From Chloroflexota bacterium (GTDB lineage: Bacteria; Chloroflexota; Limnocylindria; QHBO01), in contig JAILWI010000002.1 of NCBI GenBank assembly GCA_025699005.1, positions 151,403 to 215,402 of the forward strand: a stretch of 64,000 bases of DNA, written 5' to 3'. This document shows, piece after piece, positions 48,002 to 57,818 of the stretch. The stretch's first letter is position 1. Every line of letters starts with the position of its first letter. The translations under genes and the position numbers were made by a program. The notes beneath the pieces were generated by a model. That model made no database searches. It saw nothing but the letters and a program-made list of their open reading frames with translations, and was not told the origin of the DNA.

Positions 48002-49227
48002 CTGCGCCGCGTGGCGACGCGCCGGAACCCGAGACGCTCCACGTTCGCCGCCGACGCGCCGCCCTCGAGGGTCGACGCTCCCACCGCGTCGGCGCCCAGG
48101 CGCCAGGCGTGCGTGGCGCGCTCCGCGATGAGCGCGCGTTGCACGCCGCGTCCGCGGTGTGAGGGAAGCACCGAGCCGGCCCGAAGCCATCCGAGCTGAT
48201 GGTGGAGGTGGAGGCTTCCGGCCCCGACCGGCGTCCCGTCGATCTCCGCCACGAAGCGGTGATGGTGGGCGGCGAGGGCGAGGTGGCGCTCGAGCTCGCG
48301 CCACGTCTCGCCGATGGCGGGGGGCATCTCGGAGGCGGCCACGATCACGTCCGCCCAGGGGCCGATCTCGTCGCGGGCCAGCTCCCGCACCACGAGCCCG
48401 GGGACCTCGACCGGCGCGAGGGGAGACTCGAGCGCCCAGCGTGCCAGCGTGGCGTCGACGACGGCACCGTCCCACGGAGGATCATCGGCGAGGATCCATC
48501 CCGTCACGCCGTGGTCCCGGAAGTGGGCGATCGCCCGGTCGACGAGGTTGGGAAGGTGCGCGAAGCCCAGTCCCTGGTTGAAGATCGGCCCGGGAAGGTC
48601 GGGTGCCGCCGATGCTGCAATCTCCCCGTCGTCCAGGATCGCGATTCGCCGCCCGGCGGCGACGGCGGCCTCCCAGAAGACGATCGAGCTCTCGCGCTCG
48701 GCATTGTCGAGCCGATCGGAGATGGCGAAGCCGGCGGCCGACGGGTCGACGGCCGGCTCGACCCGGATCTCGTCGTCGGGCGCGACCGTGCCGGCGGTGA
48801 TGACCCGCGCGTACATCCGGCTGTCGGTCGGGTGCGCCCTGATCGACAGGCGCCCGAACCGCCCGTCCTTGAACGAGCGCCGGATGGTGCGGCATGGGTT
48901 CGTGGGCTGCGAGATCTCGAGCACGAGCTCGTCGCCGATGGCGAGACGCGTGCCGGCCTCGAGCGTCGAGACGTCGAATCCGGCGATCGTGAGGTTCTCA
49001 CCGGTGCTGCCGGGCTCGATCGGATGGCCCTCGGCCCGAAGGCGTTCGATGACCTCCACCCCGAGGATCGACACCGCCCGATGGGGACCGCCGTGGACGG
49101 TGTCGGCGTTCTGGCGGTCGCCGGCGACGCCGGCGCTCGTCACACGGGCCGACGGGACCGGGCGCTTCGGCACGCCGCCGTCCGAGACGTTGACCTGGAG
49201 AACGCGGCCGGTGGGCAGGTCGGTCAT
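47980..49227 (-). CDS. MOSC domain - GNAT acetyltransferase fusion
   Basis: A 415-aa fusion. The MOSC domain covers about 1-155 with [28 protein letters not shown] and the sulfur-carrier Cys in PTNPCRTI (near residue 111). A linker of about 80 residues precedes a C-terminal GNAT domain (about 255-415) with [13 protein letters not shown], the acetyl-CoA loop [12 protein letters not shown] and [14 protein letters not shown] domains bind molybdenum cofactor or carry sulfur; the GNAT target is unknown. ATG 49227 follows TACGAT by 6 nt. Confidence 0.88.
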   Translation of the reverse strand: MTDLPTGRVLQVNVSDGGVPKRPVPSARVTSAGVAGDRQNADTVHGGPHRAVSILGVEVIERLRAEGHPIEPGSTGENLTIAGFDVSTLEAGTRLAIGDELVLEISQPTNPCRTIRRSFKDGRFGRLSIRAHPTDSRMYARVITAGTVAPDDEIRVEPAVDPSAAGFAISDRLDNAERESSIVFWEAAVAAGRRIAILDDGEIAASAAPDLPGPIFNQGLGFAHLPNLVDRAIAHFRDHGVTGWILADDPPWDGAVVDATLARWALESPLAPVEVPGLVVRELARDEIGPWADVIVAASEMPPAIGETWRELERHLALAAHHHRFVAEIDGTPVGAGSLHLHHQLGWLRAGSVLPSHRGRGVQRALIAERATHAWRLGADAVGASTLEGGASAANVERLGFRRVATRRSYVTDPA

Positions 49228-49233
49228 CGGCGC

Positions 49234-49239
49234 ATCGTA
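49234..49239 (-). promoter_or_regulatory. -10 element TACGAT for leaderless MOSC-GNAT mRNA
   Basis: On the minus strand TACGAT is followed by 6 nt and ATG 49227, the same arrangement as at the HxlR gene. Confidence 0.5.
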
Positions 49240-49310
49240 GCCGCCGGCCGCCGCGACGGCCCGATCGGCGGGGCCACGCGCCGCCGATGGTGGCCTCGGA
49301 CGGCGACCGC

Positions 49311-49316
49311 TATCAT
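49311..49316 (+). promoter_or_regulatory. -10 element TATCAT of ctaAB
   Basis: TATCAT predicts initiation near 49323. Unlike most genes here, ctaAB then has a leader of about 42 nt with GAGAGG (49351-49356) before TTG 49365. Confidence 0.5.
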
Positions 49317-49364
49317 GGCGTCGCCCGCTCGACGAGGCCCCGCGAGCGGCGAGAGGTACCCGAT

Positions 49365-51164
49365 TTGACCCGTTTCGCCAAGCTGGCGGTTGCGGCTGCC
49401 GCCGCGACCTTCGTCCTGATCGCCATCGGTGGGCTGGTGCGCGCCACGGACTCGGGCCTCGGCTGCCCCGACTGGCCGCTCTGCTTCGGCGACTGGCTGC
49501 CGCCGGCCGATCTCCACGCCTGGATCGAGCATTCGCATCGGCTCACCGCGGCGGTGTTCGTCGGGCCGCTCGTCGGCGCCGTGGGCCTGATCACCGTCTT
49601 CACGCGACGCCGCCGCGATCGGCCTCTGCTCGCCGCGGCCGTCGTGGCCGGCGTGCTCGTCATCGTCCAGTCGCTCATCGGGGCGGCGGTCGTGCTCCAG
49701 GGCCTCGCCGCCGAGCTCGTCACGGCGCACCTGGCCATGGCGCTCACGGTCTTCGCGGCCACGATCTTCATCGCCGAACGTGCGGCGCGCGGTCCGATGC
49801 CGGGCCTCCACGCGCGGCCGGCGCTCACGCGTCTGCTCGTCCTGGCGAGCGGCGCGATCTTCGTGCAGATGCTCATCGGCTCGTGGGTCACCGGCCATGC
49901 CGCGGGGCTCGCCTTCACCGACTTCCCGCTCATGGACGGCGCGCTCATCCCGGCCGTCACCGACAGCCGAGAGGCGACCCATCTCGTGCATCGCGCGGCG
50001 AGCGTCGTGGTGGCGGGGCTGGTCGTCTGGGTGGCGATCGCCGTCCACCGGACGACCGAGGCGTCCCTGCCGCGCCGTCTGGCCCTGCTCCTCGTGGCGC
50101 TCGTCGTCGTCCAGATCGCCCTCGGAGGGCTCAACGTGCTGTCGCGCCTCTCGGCTCTCTTCGTCGTGCCGCACCTGGCGGTCGGGGCGGCGATGTGGGG
50201 CGTCTCGGTCTGGCTCGTGCTCGTCGGGCGGCGGCTCGATCCGACGGCGGTCCGCCACGCCACCGCCGATGCGGCGACGGCGGGGCCGGTCGACACGGTG
50301 CGTGCCTACGTGGCGCTCACGAAGCCGCGCATCATCGAGCTCCTGCTGGTCACGACCGTCCCCACGATGGTGCTGGCGCAACGCGGAATCCCGTCGCTGG
50401 GGCTCATGCTGGCGGTGGTGCTCGGAGGAACGCTGGCCGCCGGGGGCGCGAACGCGATCAACATGTACATCGATCGCGACATCGACGACGTCATGCGTCG
50501 AACGCGCCATCGCCCGCTGCCGCGCCACGCCGTGGACCCGCGCGCGGCGCTCTGGTTCGGGATCGCCCTGACGGTCGTGGCCTTCACCTTCCTGACGCTG
50601 ACCGTGAACCTGCTGAGCGCGCTGCTGGCGATGAGCGCCACCGCCTTCTACGTGTTCGTCTACACGATGTGGCTGAAGCGCTCGACGCCGCAGAACATCG
50701 TCATCGGTGGGGCGGCGGGCTGTGTCCCGGTGCTCGTGGCGTGGGCCGCCGTGACCGGCGAGATCGGGCTCCCGGCGCTCATCCTGTTCGCGGTGGTCTT
50801 CTACTGGACGCCACCCCACTTCTGGGCGCTCGCCCTGCGCTACCGGGGTGACTACGCCGCCGCCAACGTCCCGATGCTTCCGGTCGTCCGCGGCGAGGTG
50901 GAGACCGCGCGACAGATCGTCATCTACACGCTCCTTCTCATCGGGGTCAGCCTCCTCCTGCTCCCCGCGGCCGGCATGGGCTGGGTGTACCTCATCTCGG
51001 CGCTCGTGCTCGGGGGGCTGTTCCTCCTCCACGCGCTTCGGCTGCGCGCCGATGCCAGCAGCGGCCGGCAGGCGATCGGGCTCTTCCGCTACTCGATCAC
51101 GTACCTGACGCTGCTGTTCGCCGCGGTCGCCGCCGACGCGCTCATCCGCCTTCCCCTCGTCTGA
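49365..51164 (+). CDS. Heme A synthase - protoheme IX farnesyltransferase fusion (CtaA-CtaB)
   Basis: A 599-aa membrane protein. The N-terminal half (about 1-290) is COX15/CtaA, with [21 protein letters not shown] containing the family Cys pair (split), and heme-ligand His in [20 protein letters not shown] and VPHLAVG. The C-terminal half (about 310-599) is CtaB, with [10 protein letters not shown], the Asp-rich [15 protein letters not shown] and a second site at [14 protein letters not shown]. CtaB farnesylates heme B to heme O and CtaA oxidises it to heme A, so one polypeptide performs both steps for the oxidase encoded downstream. TTG 49365 is set by GAGAGG 8 nt upstream. Its end overlaps ctaG by 23 bp. 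Confidence 0.93.
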   Translation: MTRFAKLAVAAAAATFVLIAIGGLVRATDSGLGCPDWPLCFGDWLPPADLHAWIEHSHRLTAAVFVGPLVGAVGLITVFTRRRRDRPLLAAAVVAGVLVIVQSLIGAAVVLQGLAAELVTAHLAMALTVFAATIFIAERAARGPMPGLHARPALTRLLVLASGAIFVQMLIGSWVTGHAAGLAFTDFPLMDGALIPAVTDSREATHLVHRAASVVVAGLVVWVAIAVHRTTEASLPRRLALLLVALVVVQIALGGLNVLSRLSALFVVPHLAVGAAMWGVSVWLVLVGRRLDPTAVRHATADAATAGPVDTVRAYVALTKPRIIELLLVTTVPTMVLAQRGIPSLGLMLAVVLGGTLAAGGANAINMYIDRDIDDVMRRTRHRPLPRHAVDPRAALWFGIALTVVAFTFLTLTVNLLSALLAMSATAFYVFVYTMWLKRSTPQNIVIGGAAGCVPVLVAWAAVTGEIGLPALILFAVVFYWTPPHFWALALRYRGDYAAANVPMLPVVRGEVETARQIVIYTLLLIGVSLLLLPAAGMGWVYLISALVLGGLFLLHALRLRADASSGRQAIGLFRYSITYLTLLFAAVAADALIRLPLV

Positions 51165-52113
51165 CCGCCGCCTCGGCCCCGGTCCGGCGCTCGACCGCCA
51201 GCCGCGCGTCGAGCCGCGCGGTGCGTCGGTCCTCGTGGCGCATCCACATCACGACGACGAGCATCATTCCGGCGAGGAAGGCGAGGTCGCCGACGACCCA
51301 CATGATCACGCCGCCCAGCGCCTGATCGTCGAGCGGCGACATGCCCCAGGTGCGGCCGTTCGTCAGGTAGTGCGGATAGAGGACGCTCGACGCCGACAGC
51401 AGGGCAACCCCCAGGAACGAGTTCTGCGGCATGGCCAGGAACAGGTAGAGCAGACGCACCGGGTGGGGCAGCCGCCATGGAGACGGATCGGCGCCGATGA
51501 CCGGCCACCAGAACAGGAGCGCGGCTCCCAGGAAGGTCGCGTGCTGGAAGTAGTGGAGTGCCGTGTTCTCCAGCGCCTGGTCGTAGAGCACGCTGAAGTG
51601 CCAGCCCCAGTTCACCGCCGCGAACAGCACCCAGGCCACGACCGGGAACGAGATCAGGTGGACGATGCGGCTCTGGAGCACGGTGAGCAGTCGTCGCCGC
51701 ACCCGGGGGCTGGCGACCCGGAGGGTCAGCGTGATCGGCGCGCCGGCCAGCAGCAGGGGCGCCGCCACCAGCTCGAGGAGCATGTGCTGCACCATGTGGA
51801 CGCTGAACAGCGTCCCCTCGTAGGCCTCGATCGGCGACAGGAGCGCCACGCCGATGGCGACCAGGCCGCCGCCGAACAGCCACGACCGGTACGCCGGGTG
51901 CGGGTTTCCCGGATGGGCGACGTTGACGCGTCGAACGGCCCAGCGATAGGCGACGGCCGCACCGATGAGGCCGGCGATCGCGAACGGGTCGAACGTCCAC
52001 TCGGCCAGCACGCCGGGAAACGTCGGCGCCGGCGCCTCCTCACCGTGGGCCACGGCCCCGGTGGGGAAGGCGAGCAGGGCGAGGAGCGGGATCAGAAGGA
52101 GCGCGCGACGCAT
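51142..52113 (-). CDS. ctaG: Cytochrome c oxidase assembly protein CtaG (caa3 type)
   Basis: A 323-aa protein with an N-terminal signal peptide/helix ([20 protein letters not shown]) and about seven further helices. [43 protein letters not shown]-type and [12 protein letters not shown] segments match the caa3-type CtaG family, including His residues thought to bind copper. It helps load copper into the oxidase. ATG 52122 would add three residues; ATG 52113 is better spaced from GGGGAG. It is divergent from the lipoprotein/oxidase block. Confidence 0.9.
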   Translation of the reverse strand: MRRALLLIPLLALLAFPTGAVAHGEEAPAPTFPGVLAEWTFDPFAIAGLIGAAVAYRWAVRRVNVAHPGNPHPAYRSWLFGGGLVAIGVALLSPIEAYEGTLFSVHMVQHMLLELVAAPLLLAGAPITLTLRVASPRVRRRLLTVLQSRIVHLISFPVVAWVLFAAVNWGWHFSVLYDQALENTALHYFQHATFLGAALLFWWPVIGADPSPWRLPHPVRLLYLFLAMPQNSFLGVALLSASSVLYPHYLTNGRTWGMSPLDDQALGGVIMWVVGDLAFLAGMMLVVVMWMRHEDRRTARLDARLAVERRTGAEAAVRRGEGG

Positions 52114-52173
52114 CCGGGTCATTCTCCCCGGAATCGGGCGGAACCGCTCGTCCGCGACCGGCGTCAGGGGCGC

Positions 52174-53121
52174 ATGAATCGATCGATGCCGGTCCTTGCT
52201 GCCCTGCTCCTCGTCCTCGCCGCCTGCGCGGCTCCCGGCGTCTCGCCGGATCCCGCCACCTCGCCGCCGGGCGGATCGGACGATCCGGGCGGCTCCGACG
52301 GCATCGAGCACCCGGAGGGCAGCGAGGCGATCCTCGTCGTCGACACGTCGGGAGGGTTCGTCCCCGTCGAGTTCATGGCCACCCGCATGCCGATGTTCGT
52401 CCTGCTCGGTGACGGCCGTGTGATCATGCAGGGGCCGCAGACACTCGAATTTCCGGGACCGGCCTACCCCGCGCTCATCGAGCGGACGCTGACCGAGGAC
52501 GGCATCCAGGCGGTCCTGAAGGCGGTCGAGCAGACGAACCTCTTCACCAGGGATCTCGAGCTGCGCGGTGCGCAGAACATGGTCGCCGACGCCGCGGACC
52601 ATTTGTTCATCCTGAACGCCGGCGGCCAGGACGTGACCGTCAGCGTCTACGGGCTCGGCACGCTTATGCCTGACGTCGAGCCGATGCCCGGCATCACGTC
52701 CGGGGAGATCGAGGCGCACCGCATCCTCGGGCTCCTGAACGATGGGCTCATGACGCTCGACAGCTGGCTGCCGGACGGCTCATGGGAGGCGGAGGGCTGG
52801 CAGCCCTACGAGCCGGAGGCGTTCCGCCTCTACGTGCGCGACTCGACCGACGAGCCGCTGGAGGGCGATCTCCAGGTCCAGGTGCGCGAGTGGCCGACCG
52901 ACGACGATCCCGCGACCTTCGGCGACGAGGACACCTTCTTCGGCAACGGGACGCGCTGCGGCGTCGTGGACGGCGAGCTCGGTGCCGCGTGGCTGGCGGA
53001 GCTGGCCGCGTCCAACCAGATGACGCGGTGGTCGCACGGCGACCGGCAGTACACCGTGCTGCCGCGTCCCGTGCTGCCGCACGAGGACCCGGCCTGCCCG
53101 CCCCTGGACGGAGCCGCCTGA
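52174..53121 (+). CDS. Lipoprotein of unknown function upstream of the oxidase operon
   Basis: A 315-aa protein with a lipobox (LVLAACAAP, Cys18), then a Gly/Ser/Pro-rich linker to about residue 45 and a soluble beta-rich domain with VDTSGGFVPVEFM and LGDGRVIMQGPQ. I do not recognise the domain; it resembles proteins annotated only as hypothetical lipoproteins. Two Cys (CGVVDGE and the C-terminal DPACPP) may be disulfide-bonded. AGGGG lies 3 nt before ATG 52174. It may or may not relate to oxidase assembly. Confidence 0.75.
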   Translation: MNRSMPVLAALLLVLAACAAPGVSPDPATSPPGGSDDPGGSDGIEHPEGSEAILVVDTSGGFVPVEFMATRMPMFVLLGDGRVIMQGPQTLEFPGPAYPALIERTLTEDGIQAVLKAVEQTNLFTRDLELRGAQNMVADAADHLFILNAGGQDVTVSVYGLGTLMPDVEPMPGITSGEIEAHRILGLLNDGLMTLDSWLPDGSWEAEGWQPYEPEAFRLYVRDSTDEPLEGDLQVQVREWPTDDDPATFGDEDTFFGNGTRCGVVDGELGAAWLAELAASNQMTRWSHGDRQYTVLPRPVLPHEDPACPPLDGAA

Positions 53122-53206
53122 GCGGGTCGGCTGCCCCGCCCGCCGACCTCCGACAGGGTGCACCCAAGGCCGTCGCACAGCGTCGCACCGCGGCGGCGGC
53201 CTTCGC

Positions 53207-53212
53207 TACAAT
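53207..53212 (+). promoter_or_regulatory. -10 element TACAAT of the oxidase operon
   Basis: TACAAT lies 96 bp upstream of ctaC and predicts initiation near 53220 with a leader of about 90 nt. No convincing -35. Confidence 0.5.
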
Positions 53213-53308
53213 GTGCGCCGTGCCGCCGTCAGCCTCGTCTGAGCGTGCGTGCCCGAACCCACCGCGCCAGCGACGTGTCGGTTGAACCAGGAGCCTCGAG
53301 ACCATCTG

Positions 53309-54361
53309 ATGCAACGAACGGTGGCCCGATCCCGGCTGCGGACCATGCTCCGAGCCGGCGCCCCCCTGCTGCTCATCGCCCTGCTGTCCGGCTGCCTGCT
53401 GCCGCCGGAGCCGGTGACCGAGACCGGGCGCGACGTCTTCAACCTTTACATCATCGTCCTGATCCTGGCCGGGATCGTGTTCGTGGGGGTCGAGGGCTTC
53501 ATCCTCTACGCGATCGTTCGCTATCGGCGCCAGCCCGGCGACGACGTCCTGCCGGAGCAGCACCACGGCAACACGCTCGTCGAGATCATCTGGACGCTGA
53601 TCCCGACGGTCATCGTCTTCGTCCTGTTCGGGTTCAGCATGGCAACGCTCGGCGACGTCGAGGCGCGGAGCGAGGAGCCGGGCGTGACGATCCAGGTCGA
53701 CGGCTTCCAGTGGAACTGGACGTTCCGCTACGAGGACGGCACGGTCGTGAACGCGCAGGGCGGGGAGCCCCCGGTCCTCGCCGTGCCGGTCAACGAGCCG
53801 GTGCGCGTCGTGCTCAACTCGCTCGACGTGAACCACGCGTTCTACGTCCCGCGCTTCCTCATCAAGCGGGACCTCATCGACCTGGGCGAGAACGGGCGTG
53901 ACAACGAGCTCGAGTTCACGATCACCGAGGCGGGCGAGTACGCCGGCCAGTGCGCCGAGTTCTGCGGCACCCAGCACGCCGACATGGTGTTCACCGTCAA
54001 CGCCATGCCGCGGGCCGAGTACGACGCCTACATGGAGGCGCTTGCCGCGGGCGAGCCGCCGCCCGGCGGCGGAGGCGACTGCGAGACCACGATCGAGATC
54101 GCGGCGCGCGACATCGCCTTCGACATCGGCGAGTTCGACGTGCCGGCTGACACCGAGTTCTGCATCGCCTTCGACAACCAGGAGGACATCCCGCACAACG
54201 TCGCGATCTACGACGGTGGCGAGGCGCTGTTCACCGGTGAGATCCTCAACACGGCGGGCAGCATCGTCTACAACGTTCCGGCCCTGCCGGCCGGCGAGTA
54301 TCGGTTCATCTGCGACGTCCATCCCCAGGCGATGGTGGGCGACGTGACGGTCACCGAGTAG
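53309..54361 (+). CDS. ctaC: Cytochrome c oxidase subunit II with extra C-terminal cupredoxin domain
   Basis: A 350-aa protein. It has a lipoprotein-type signal (IALLSGC, Cys29), two membrane helices (about 44-66 and 90-110) and a CuA domain (about 125-235) with the ligands NHAF, CAEFCGTQHADM. After a Pro/Gly linker (PPPGGGG) a second cupredoxin (about 255-350) shows type 1 copper ligands: PHNV, then FICDVHPQAM. No cytochrome c domain is present, so the added copper domain may accept electrons in place of, or relay from, a mobile carrier. ATG 53309 starts a proper signal peptide. First gene of ctaC-D-E-F. Confidence 0.93.
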   Translation: MQRTVARSRLRTMLRAGAPLLLIALLSGCLLPPEPVTETGRDVFNLYIIVLILAGIVFVGVEGFILYAIVRYRRQPGDDVLPEQHHGNTLVEIIWTLIPTVIVFVLFGFSMATLGDVEARSEEPGVTIQVDGFQWNWTFRYEDGTVVNAQGGEPPVLAVPVNEPVRVVLNSLDVNHAFYVPRFLIKRDLIDLGENGRDNELEFTITEAGEYAGQCAEFCGTQHADMVFTVNAMPRAEYDAYMEALAAGEPPPGGGGDCETTIEIAARDIAFDIGEFDVPADTEFCIAFDNQEDIPHNVAIYDGGEALFTGEILNTAGSIVYNVPALPAGEYRFICDVHPQAMVGDVTVTE

Positions 54362-54381
54362 CGGAGCACGAGCGAGACCCC

Positions 54382-56088
54382 ATGGCAACCACGACACTCG
54401 AACCCCGCGCCGGCGCGTACCGCCGCTCGTGGGTGATCGACTGGCTCACGACCGTCGACCACAAGAAGATCGGGATCCTGTACATCGTCAACAGCTTCCT
54501 GTTCTTCTTCGCCGCCGGCATCCTGGCCCTGCTCATCCGCACCGAGCTCGCCGTCCCGGGGATGCAGTTCCTCGACCAGGACACGTACAACCAGGCGTTC
54601 ACGATGCACGGGACGATCATGCTGTTCCTGTTCATCATCCCGGCGCTGTCGGGCTTCGGGAACTACATCGTCCCGCTCCAGCTCGGGGCGCCGGACATGG
54701 CGTTCCCGCGGATCAACGCGCTGAGCTTCTGGCTCCTCCCGCTCGGCGGCGGCCTGATCTTCAGCGGCTACCTGTTCGGCGGCGCGGCGGCCGAGGGCTG
54801 GACCGCGTACGCGCCACTCACGAGCGACCAGTACGCCCCCGGGGTCGGCACCGACCTGTGGGTCATCGGCCTCACGCTGGTCGGCACGGCCTCGATCCTC
54901 GGCGCGGTGAACTTCATCGCCACGATCTTCAAGATGCGCGCGCCGGGCATGACGCTGTTCCGGATGCCGATCTTCGTGTGGACCGTGCTGGTCACGGCGG
55001 TCCTCATCCTGCTCGCCACCCCGGTCCTCACCGCGGGGCTCATCGCCCTCTTCATCGACCGCAACTACGGCGGCTCGTTCTTCGACCCGAGCGTCGGCGG
55101 CAACCCGATCCTGTGGCAGCACATCTTCTGGTTCTTCGGCCATCCCGAGGTCTACATCGTGATCCTGCCGGCGATGGGCGTCGTGAGCGAGATCCTGCCG
55201 GTGTTCAGCCGCAAGCCGCTGTTCGGGTACCGCGCCTTCGTCTTCGCGACCGTCGGCATCGGCCTGCTGAGCTTCAGCGTGTGGGCGCACCACATGTTCA
55301 CGACGGGCTCGGTGTTCCTGCCGTTCTTCAGCTTCATGACCGCGCTCATCGCCATCCCGACCGGAATCAAGATGTTCAACTGGCTCGGGACCCTGTGGCG
55401 CGGCAAGCTGATGTTCACGACGCCGATGCTGTTCGCGCTTGGCTTCCTGTCGATGTTCCTCATCGGCGGCATCAGCGGCGTGATGCTGGCCTCGCCGCCC
55501 ATCGACTTCCACGTCCAGGACACGTACTTCGTGGTCGCCCACCTCCACTACGTGTTCTTCGGCGGGTCGGTGTTCGGCGTCTTCGCCGCCACGTACTACT
55601 GGTTCCCGAAGATGTTCGGCCGCAAGCTGAACGAGCCGCTGGGCAAGATCCACTTCTGGATCCACTTCATCGGCTTCAACCTCGCCTTCTTCCCGATGCA
55701 CCAGCTGGGCCTGTCGGGCATGCCGCGCCGCATCGGCGACTACAGCCCCGACGCCGGCTGGACGATCCTGAACCTCGTCTCCACGGTCGGGGCGTTCATG
55801 ATCGCGGTGAGCATCATCCCGTTCCTCATCAACGTCATCGCCACGTTCATCAACGGTGAGCCGGCCGGTGACGATCCGTGGGAGGGCAACACGCTCGAGT
55901 GGGCGACGACCTCGCCGCCCCCGGCGTACAACTTCGACCGGCTCCCGCCGATTCATTCCGAGCGACCGCTCTTCTTCCTGACCCACGGTCACGGCCACGC
56001 CGCGGAGCGGCCGGAGGATCTCGAGGAGGAGCCGATCGCCGAGGAGAAGGCCGGGGACATCGAGCGACGAGAGGATCCGCTGGTATGA
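54382..56088 (+). CDS. ctaD: Cytochrome c oxidase subunit I (aa3/caa3 type)
   Basis: A 568-aa protein with 12 or more helices. Heme and copper ligands are all visible: MHGTIMLF (low-spin heme His), WFFGHPEVYI (CuB His and the cross-linked Tyr of the K-channel), SVWAHHMFT (CuB His pair) and VVAHLHYV (heme a3 and heme a His). The YI after HPEV marks an A-type oxidase. The C-terminal 70 residues are hydrophilic with HGHGHAAERPEDLEEE. The stop overlaps ctaE as ATGA. Confidence 0.98.
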   Translation: MATTTLEPRAGAYRRSWVIDWLTTVDHKKIGILYIVNSFLFFFAAGILALLIRTELAVPGMQFLDQDTYNQAFTMHGTIMLFLFIIPALSGFGNYIVPLQLGAPDMAFPRINALSFWLLPLGGGLIFSGYLFGGAAAEGWTAYAPLTSDQYAPGVGTDLWVIGLTLVGTASILGAVNFIATIFKMRAPGMTLFRMPIFVWTVLVTAVLILLATPVLTAGLIALFIDRNYGGSFFDPSVGGNPILWQHIFWFFGHPEVYIVILPAMGVVSEILPVFSRKPLFGYRAFVFATVGIGLLSFSVWAHHMFTTGSVFLPFFSFMTALIAIPTGIKMFNWLGTLWRGKLMFTTPMLFALGFLSMFLIGGISGVMLASPPIDFHVQDTYFVVAHLHYVFFGGSVFGVFAATYYWFPKMFGRKLNEPLGKIHFWIHFIGFNLAFFPMHQLGLSGMPRRIGDYSPDAGWTILNLVSTVGAFMIAVSIIPFLINVIATFINGEPAGDDPWEGNTLEWATTSPPPAYNFDRLPPIHSERPLFFLTHGHGHAAERPEDLEEEPIAEEKAGDIERREDPLV

Positions 56089-56708
56089 GCGCGCGAACGA
56101 TGCAGGCCCATCCCGCAGGGGAGCACGAGGCCGAGGCCGCCATCCAGCACGGCGGATCCGGGATGCCGACCGCCCTCCTCGGGATGCTGCTGTTCATCGC
56201 CAGCGAGGTGATGTTCTTCGGCGGCCTGTTCGCCACGTACTTCAACGCACGGGCGACCACGCCCGGTGTGTGGGGTCCGCCGGAGGGCGCCCACGAGCTC
56301 GACATCGCGCTCGCCGGGGCCCTCACGGTCGTCCTCGTGGCGTCGAGCTTCACGATGCAGTTCGGCGTGTGGGCCATCCGTCGCGGCGACACCGGGAAGC
56401 TGAAGATGTGGACCGCGATCACGCTGGCCCTCGGTGTCCTGTTCCTCATGGGCCAGCTGTACGACTACAGCCAGCTCGGGTTCGGGATCGCCGATGGGGT
56501 GTTCGGGACGACCTTCTACACGCTGACCGGATTCCACGGCGCGCACGTGTTCGGTGGCGCGGTCGGTCTCACGATCATCCTGGCGCGGACCCTGCGCGGT
56601 CAGTTCAGCGCGAAGAACCACGTGGCCGTCGAGGCGGTCAGCATGTACTGGCACTTCGTCGACGTGGTCTGGATCGGCGTCTTCTCGACCATCTACCTCC
56701 TGCGCTAG
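56085..56708 (+). CDS. ctaE: Cytochrome c oxidase subunit III
   Basis: A 207-aa protein with five membrane helices, as usual for bacterial subunit III. LLFIASEVMFFGGLFATYF, LTGFHGAHVFGG and YWHFVDVVWIGVF are conserved family segments. It stabilises subunit I and the proton entry site. Translationally coupled to ctaD (ATGA). Confidence 0.97.
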   Translation: MSARTMQAHPAGEHEAEAAIQHGGSGMPTALLGMLLFIASEVMFFGGLFATYFNARATTPGVWGPPEGAHELDIALAGALTVVLVASSFTMQFGVWAIRRGDTGKLKMWTAITLALGVLFLMGQLYDYSQLGFGIADGVFGTTFYTLTGFHGAHVFGGAVGLTIILARTLRGQFSAKNHVAVEAVSMYWHFVDVVWIGVFSTIYLLR

Positions 56709-56720
56709 GGAACGTTGCAC

Positions 56721-57068
56721 ATGCCCGACACCGCCATCGGCTACGTCATCCTGGGGATCGGCATCCTCGTCATCCTCGGCGTCGTCTTCGCGATCTCCTC
56801 GCGCGCCGGGGGCTCGGCGGGACGGCCGACGCCACCGCGCGGCGTGCACCTGCCGGCGCCCAGCTTCCTGCCGGTCGTGATGTCGGTCGGGATGGGGCTC
56901 CTCGGGGCCGGCCTGGCCTTCCGGGCCGAGGGCGAGCTGGCGAACGTGTTCCTGGCCGTTCCGGGACTGCTCGTCCTCGTCATCGGCATCGTCGCCTGGA
57001 TCCGCGCCGCGAACCACGAGTGGCGCGACACGGAGCATGGCTCGCACGACGACGCAGCCGCGCACTGA
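56721..57068 (+). CDS. Small membrane protein, probable oxidase subunit IV
   Basis: A 115-aa protein with three helices (about 5-25, 45-64, 70-90). It sits 12 bp behind ctaE, where caa3-type operons encode ctaF/subunit IV, and is similar in size, but sequence similarity to known CtaF is not obvious. ATG 56721 has AGGGAA 8 nt upstream and is favoured over TTG 56715. The C-terminus is His/Asp-rich (EHGSHDDAAAH). Confidence 0.65.
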   Translation: MPDTAIGYVILGIGILVILGVVFAISSRAGGSAGRPTPPRGVHLPAPSFLPVVMSVGMGLLGAGLAFRAEGELANVFLAVPGLLVLVIGIVAWIRAANHEWRDTEHGSHDDAAAH

Positions 57069-57075
57069 GGCAGCC

Positions 57076-57645
57076 ATGAGCGCCGCAGCGACGGCGCCGC
57101 ACCGGACGCCCGAGATCCGCCACCTGCGCCTTCCCTGGCTGGTGGTCGCCGCCGTGGTGCCGCTCATCATGCTCGGGGTGCTCGGCCTGATGGTCGCGGA
57201 CCGCCTGGGCGGCGGGACCCCGACGGCGATCGGGCGCCCTGCCCCCGAATTCACGGTCGCCGACCTCGAGGGCAACCCGCTCCGATTGGCCGACCTCCGT
57301 GGCCGCCCGGTGATCGTGAACTTCTGGGCCAGCTGGTGCGCCCCGTGCGTCGAGGAGTTCCCGCTCCTGAACCGGGCAGCGGCCGAGCATGCCGACGACG
57401 GCCTCGTGGTCATCGGCGTCGTGTACCAGGATCGCTCGGAGGCGGCGCGCGACTTCATGCGTCGGAACGGGGCGACCTGGGCGGCGGCCATGGATCCGGG
57501 GGGACAGGTGGCGGCCGACTATGGCATCCTCGGGGCGCCGGAGACGTACTTCATCGGCCGGGATGGCACGATCGAGGCCCGGCAGATCGGACAGATCTCG
57601 GCGCGCTCGCTGGACGAGAAGCTGGCCGCCATCATCGAGGAGTGA
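57076..57645 (+). CDS. TlpA/CcmG-like membrane-anchored thioredoxin
   Basis: A 189-aa protein. One N-terminal anchor helix (about 20-43) is followed by a thioredoxin fold (about 50-189) with the active site FWASWCAPCVEEFP (CXXC about residue 89) and the conserved cis-Pro region GAPETYFIGRDG. It probably keeps the CuA cysteines of ctaC reduced for copper insertion, or reduces apocytochrome c. GAGG lies 5 nt before ATG 57076, only 7 bp after the previous stop. Confidence 0.9.
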   Translation: MSAAATAPHRTPEIRHLRLPWLVVAAVVPLIMLGVLGLMVADRLGGGTPTAIGRPAPEFTVADLEGNPLRLADLRGRPVIVNFWASWCAPCVEEFPLLNRAAAEHADDGLVVIGVVYQDRSEAARDFMRRNGATWAAAMDPGGQVAADYGILGAPETYFIGRDGTIEARQIGQISARSLDEKLAAIIEE

Positions 57646-57647
57646 TC

Positions 57648-57818
57648 ATGGAGAGCAACCTTCCCGCCACCCGGGACGCGACGGACCCCGAGGTCGAGCG
57701 ACCGACGCTCGCGCCGTCACGGCCGCTGACCGTGGCGCTCCTGCCGCTGGCGTTGGCGACGTTCGTGATCCTCGCGCTGACGATCGCCGTCTGGACCTTC
57801 CTCGCCGCCGCGACCTGA
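57648..57818 (+). CDS. 56-aa single-span membrane peptide
   Basis: A short gene with GGAG 5 nt before ATG 57648, 2 bp after the thioredoxin stop, and sharing its TGA with the ABC ATPase start (TGATG). The product has a polar N-terminus with alternating acidic and basic residues and one hydrophobic helix (about 30-54, LLPLALATFVILALTIAVW). It resembles small oxidase accessory subunits by size only. The tight coupling on both sides supports a real gene. Confidence 0.65.
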   Translation: MESNLPATRDATDPEVERPTLAPSRPLTVALLPLALATFVILALTIAVWTFLAAAT

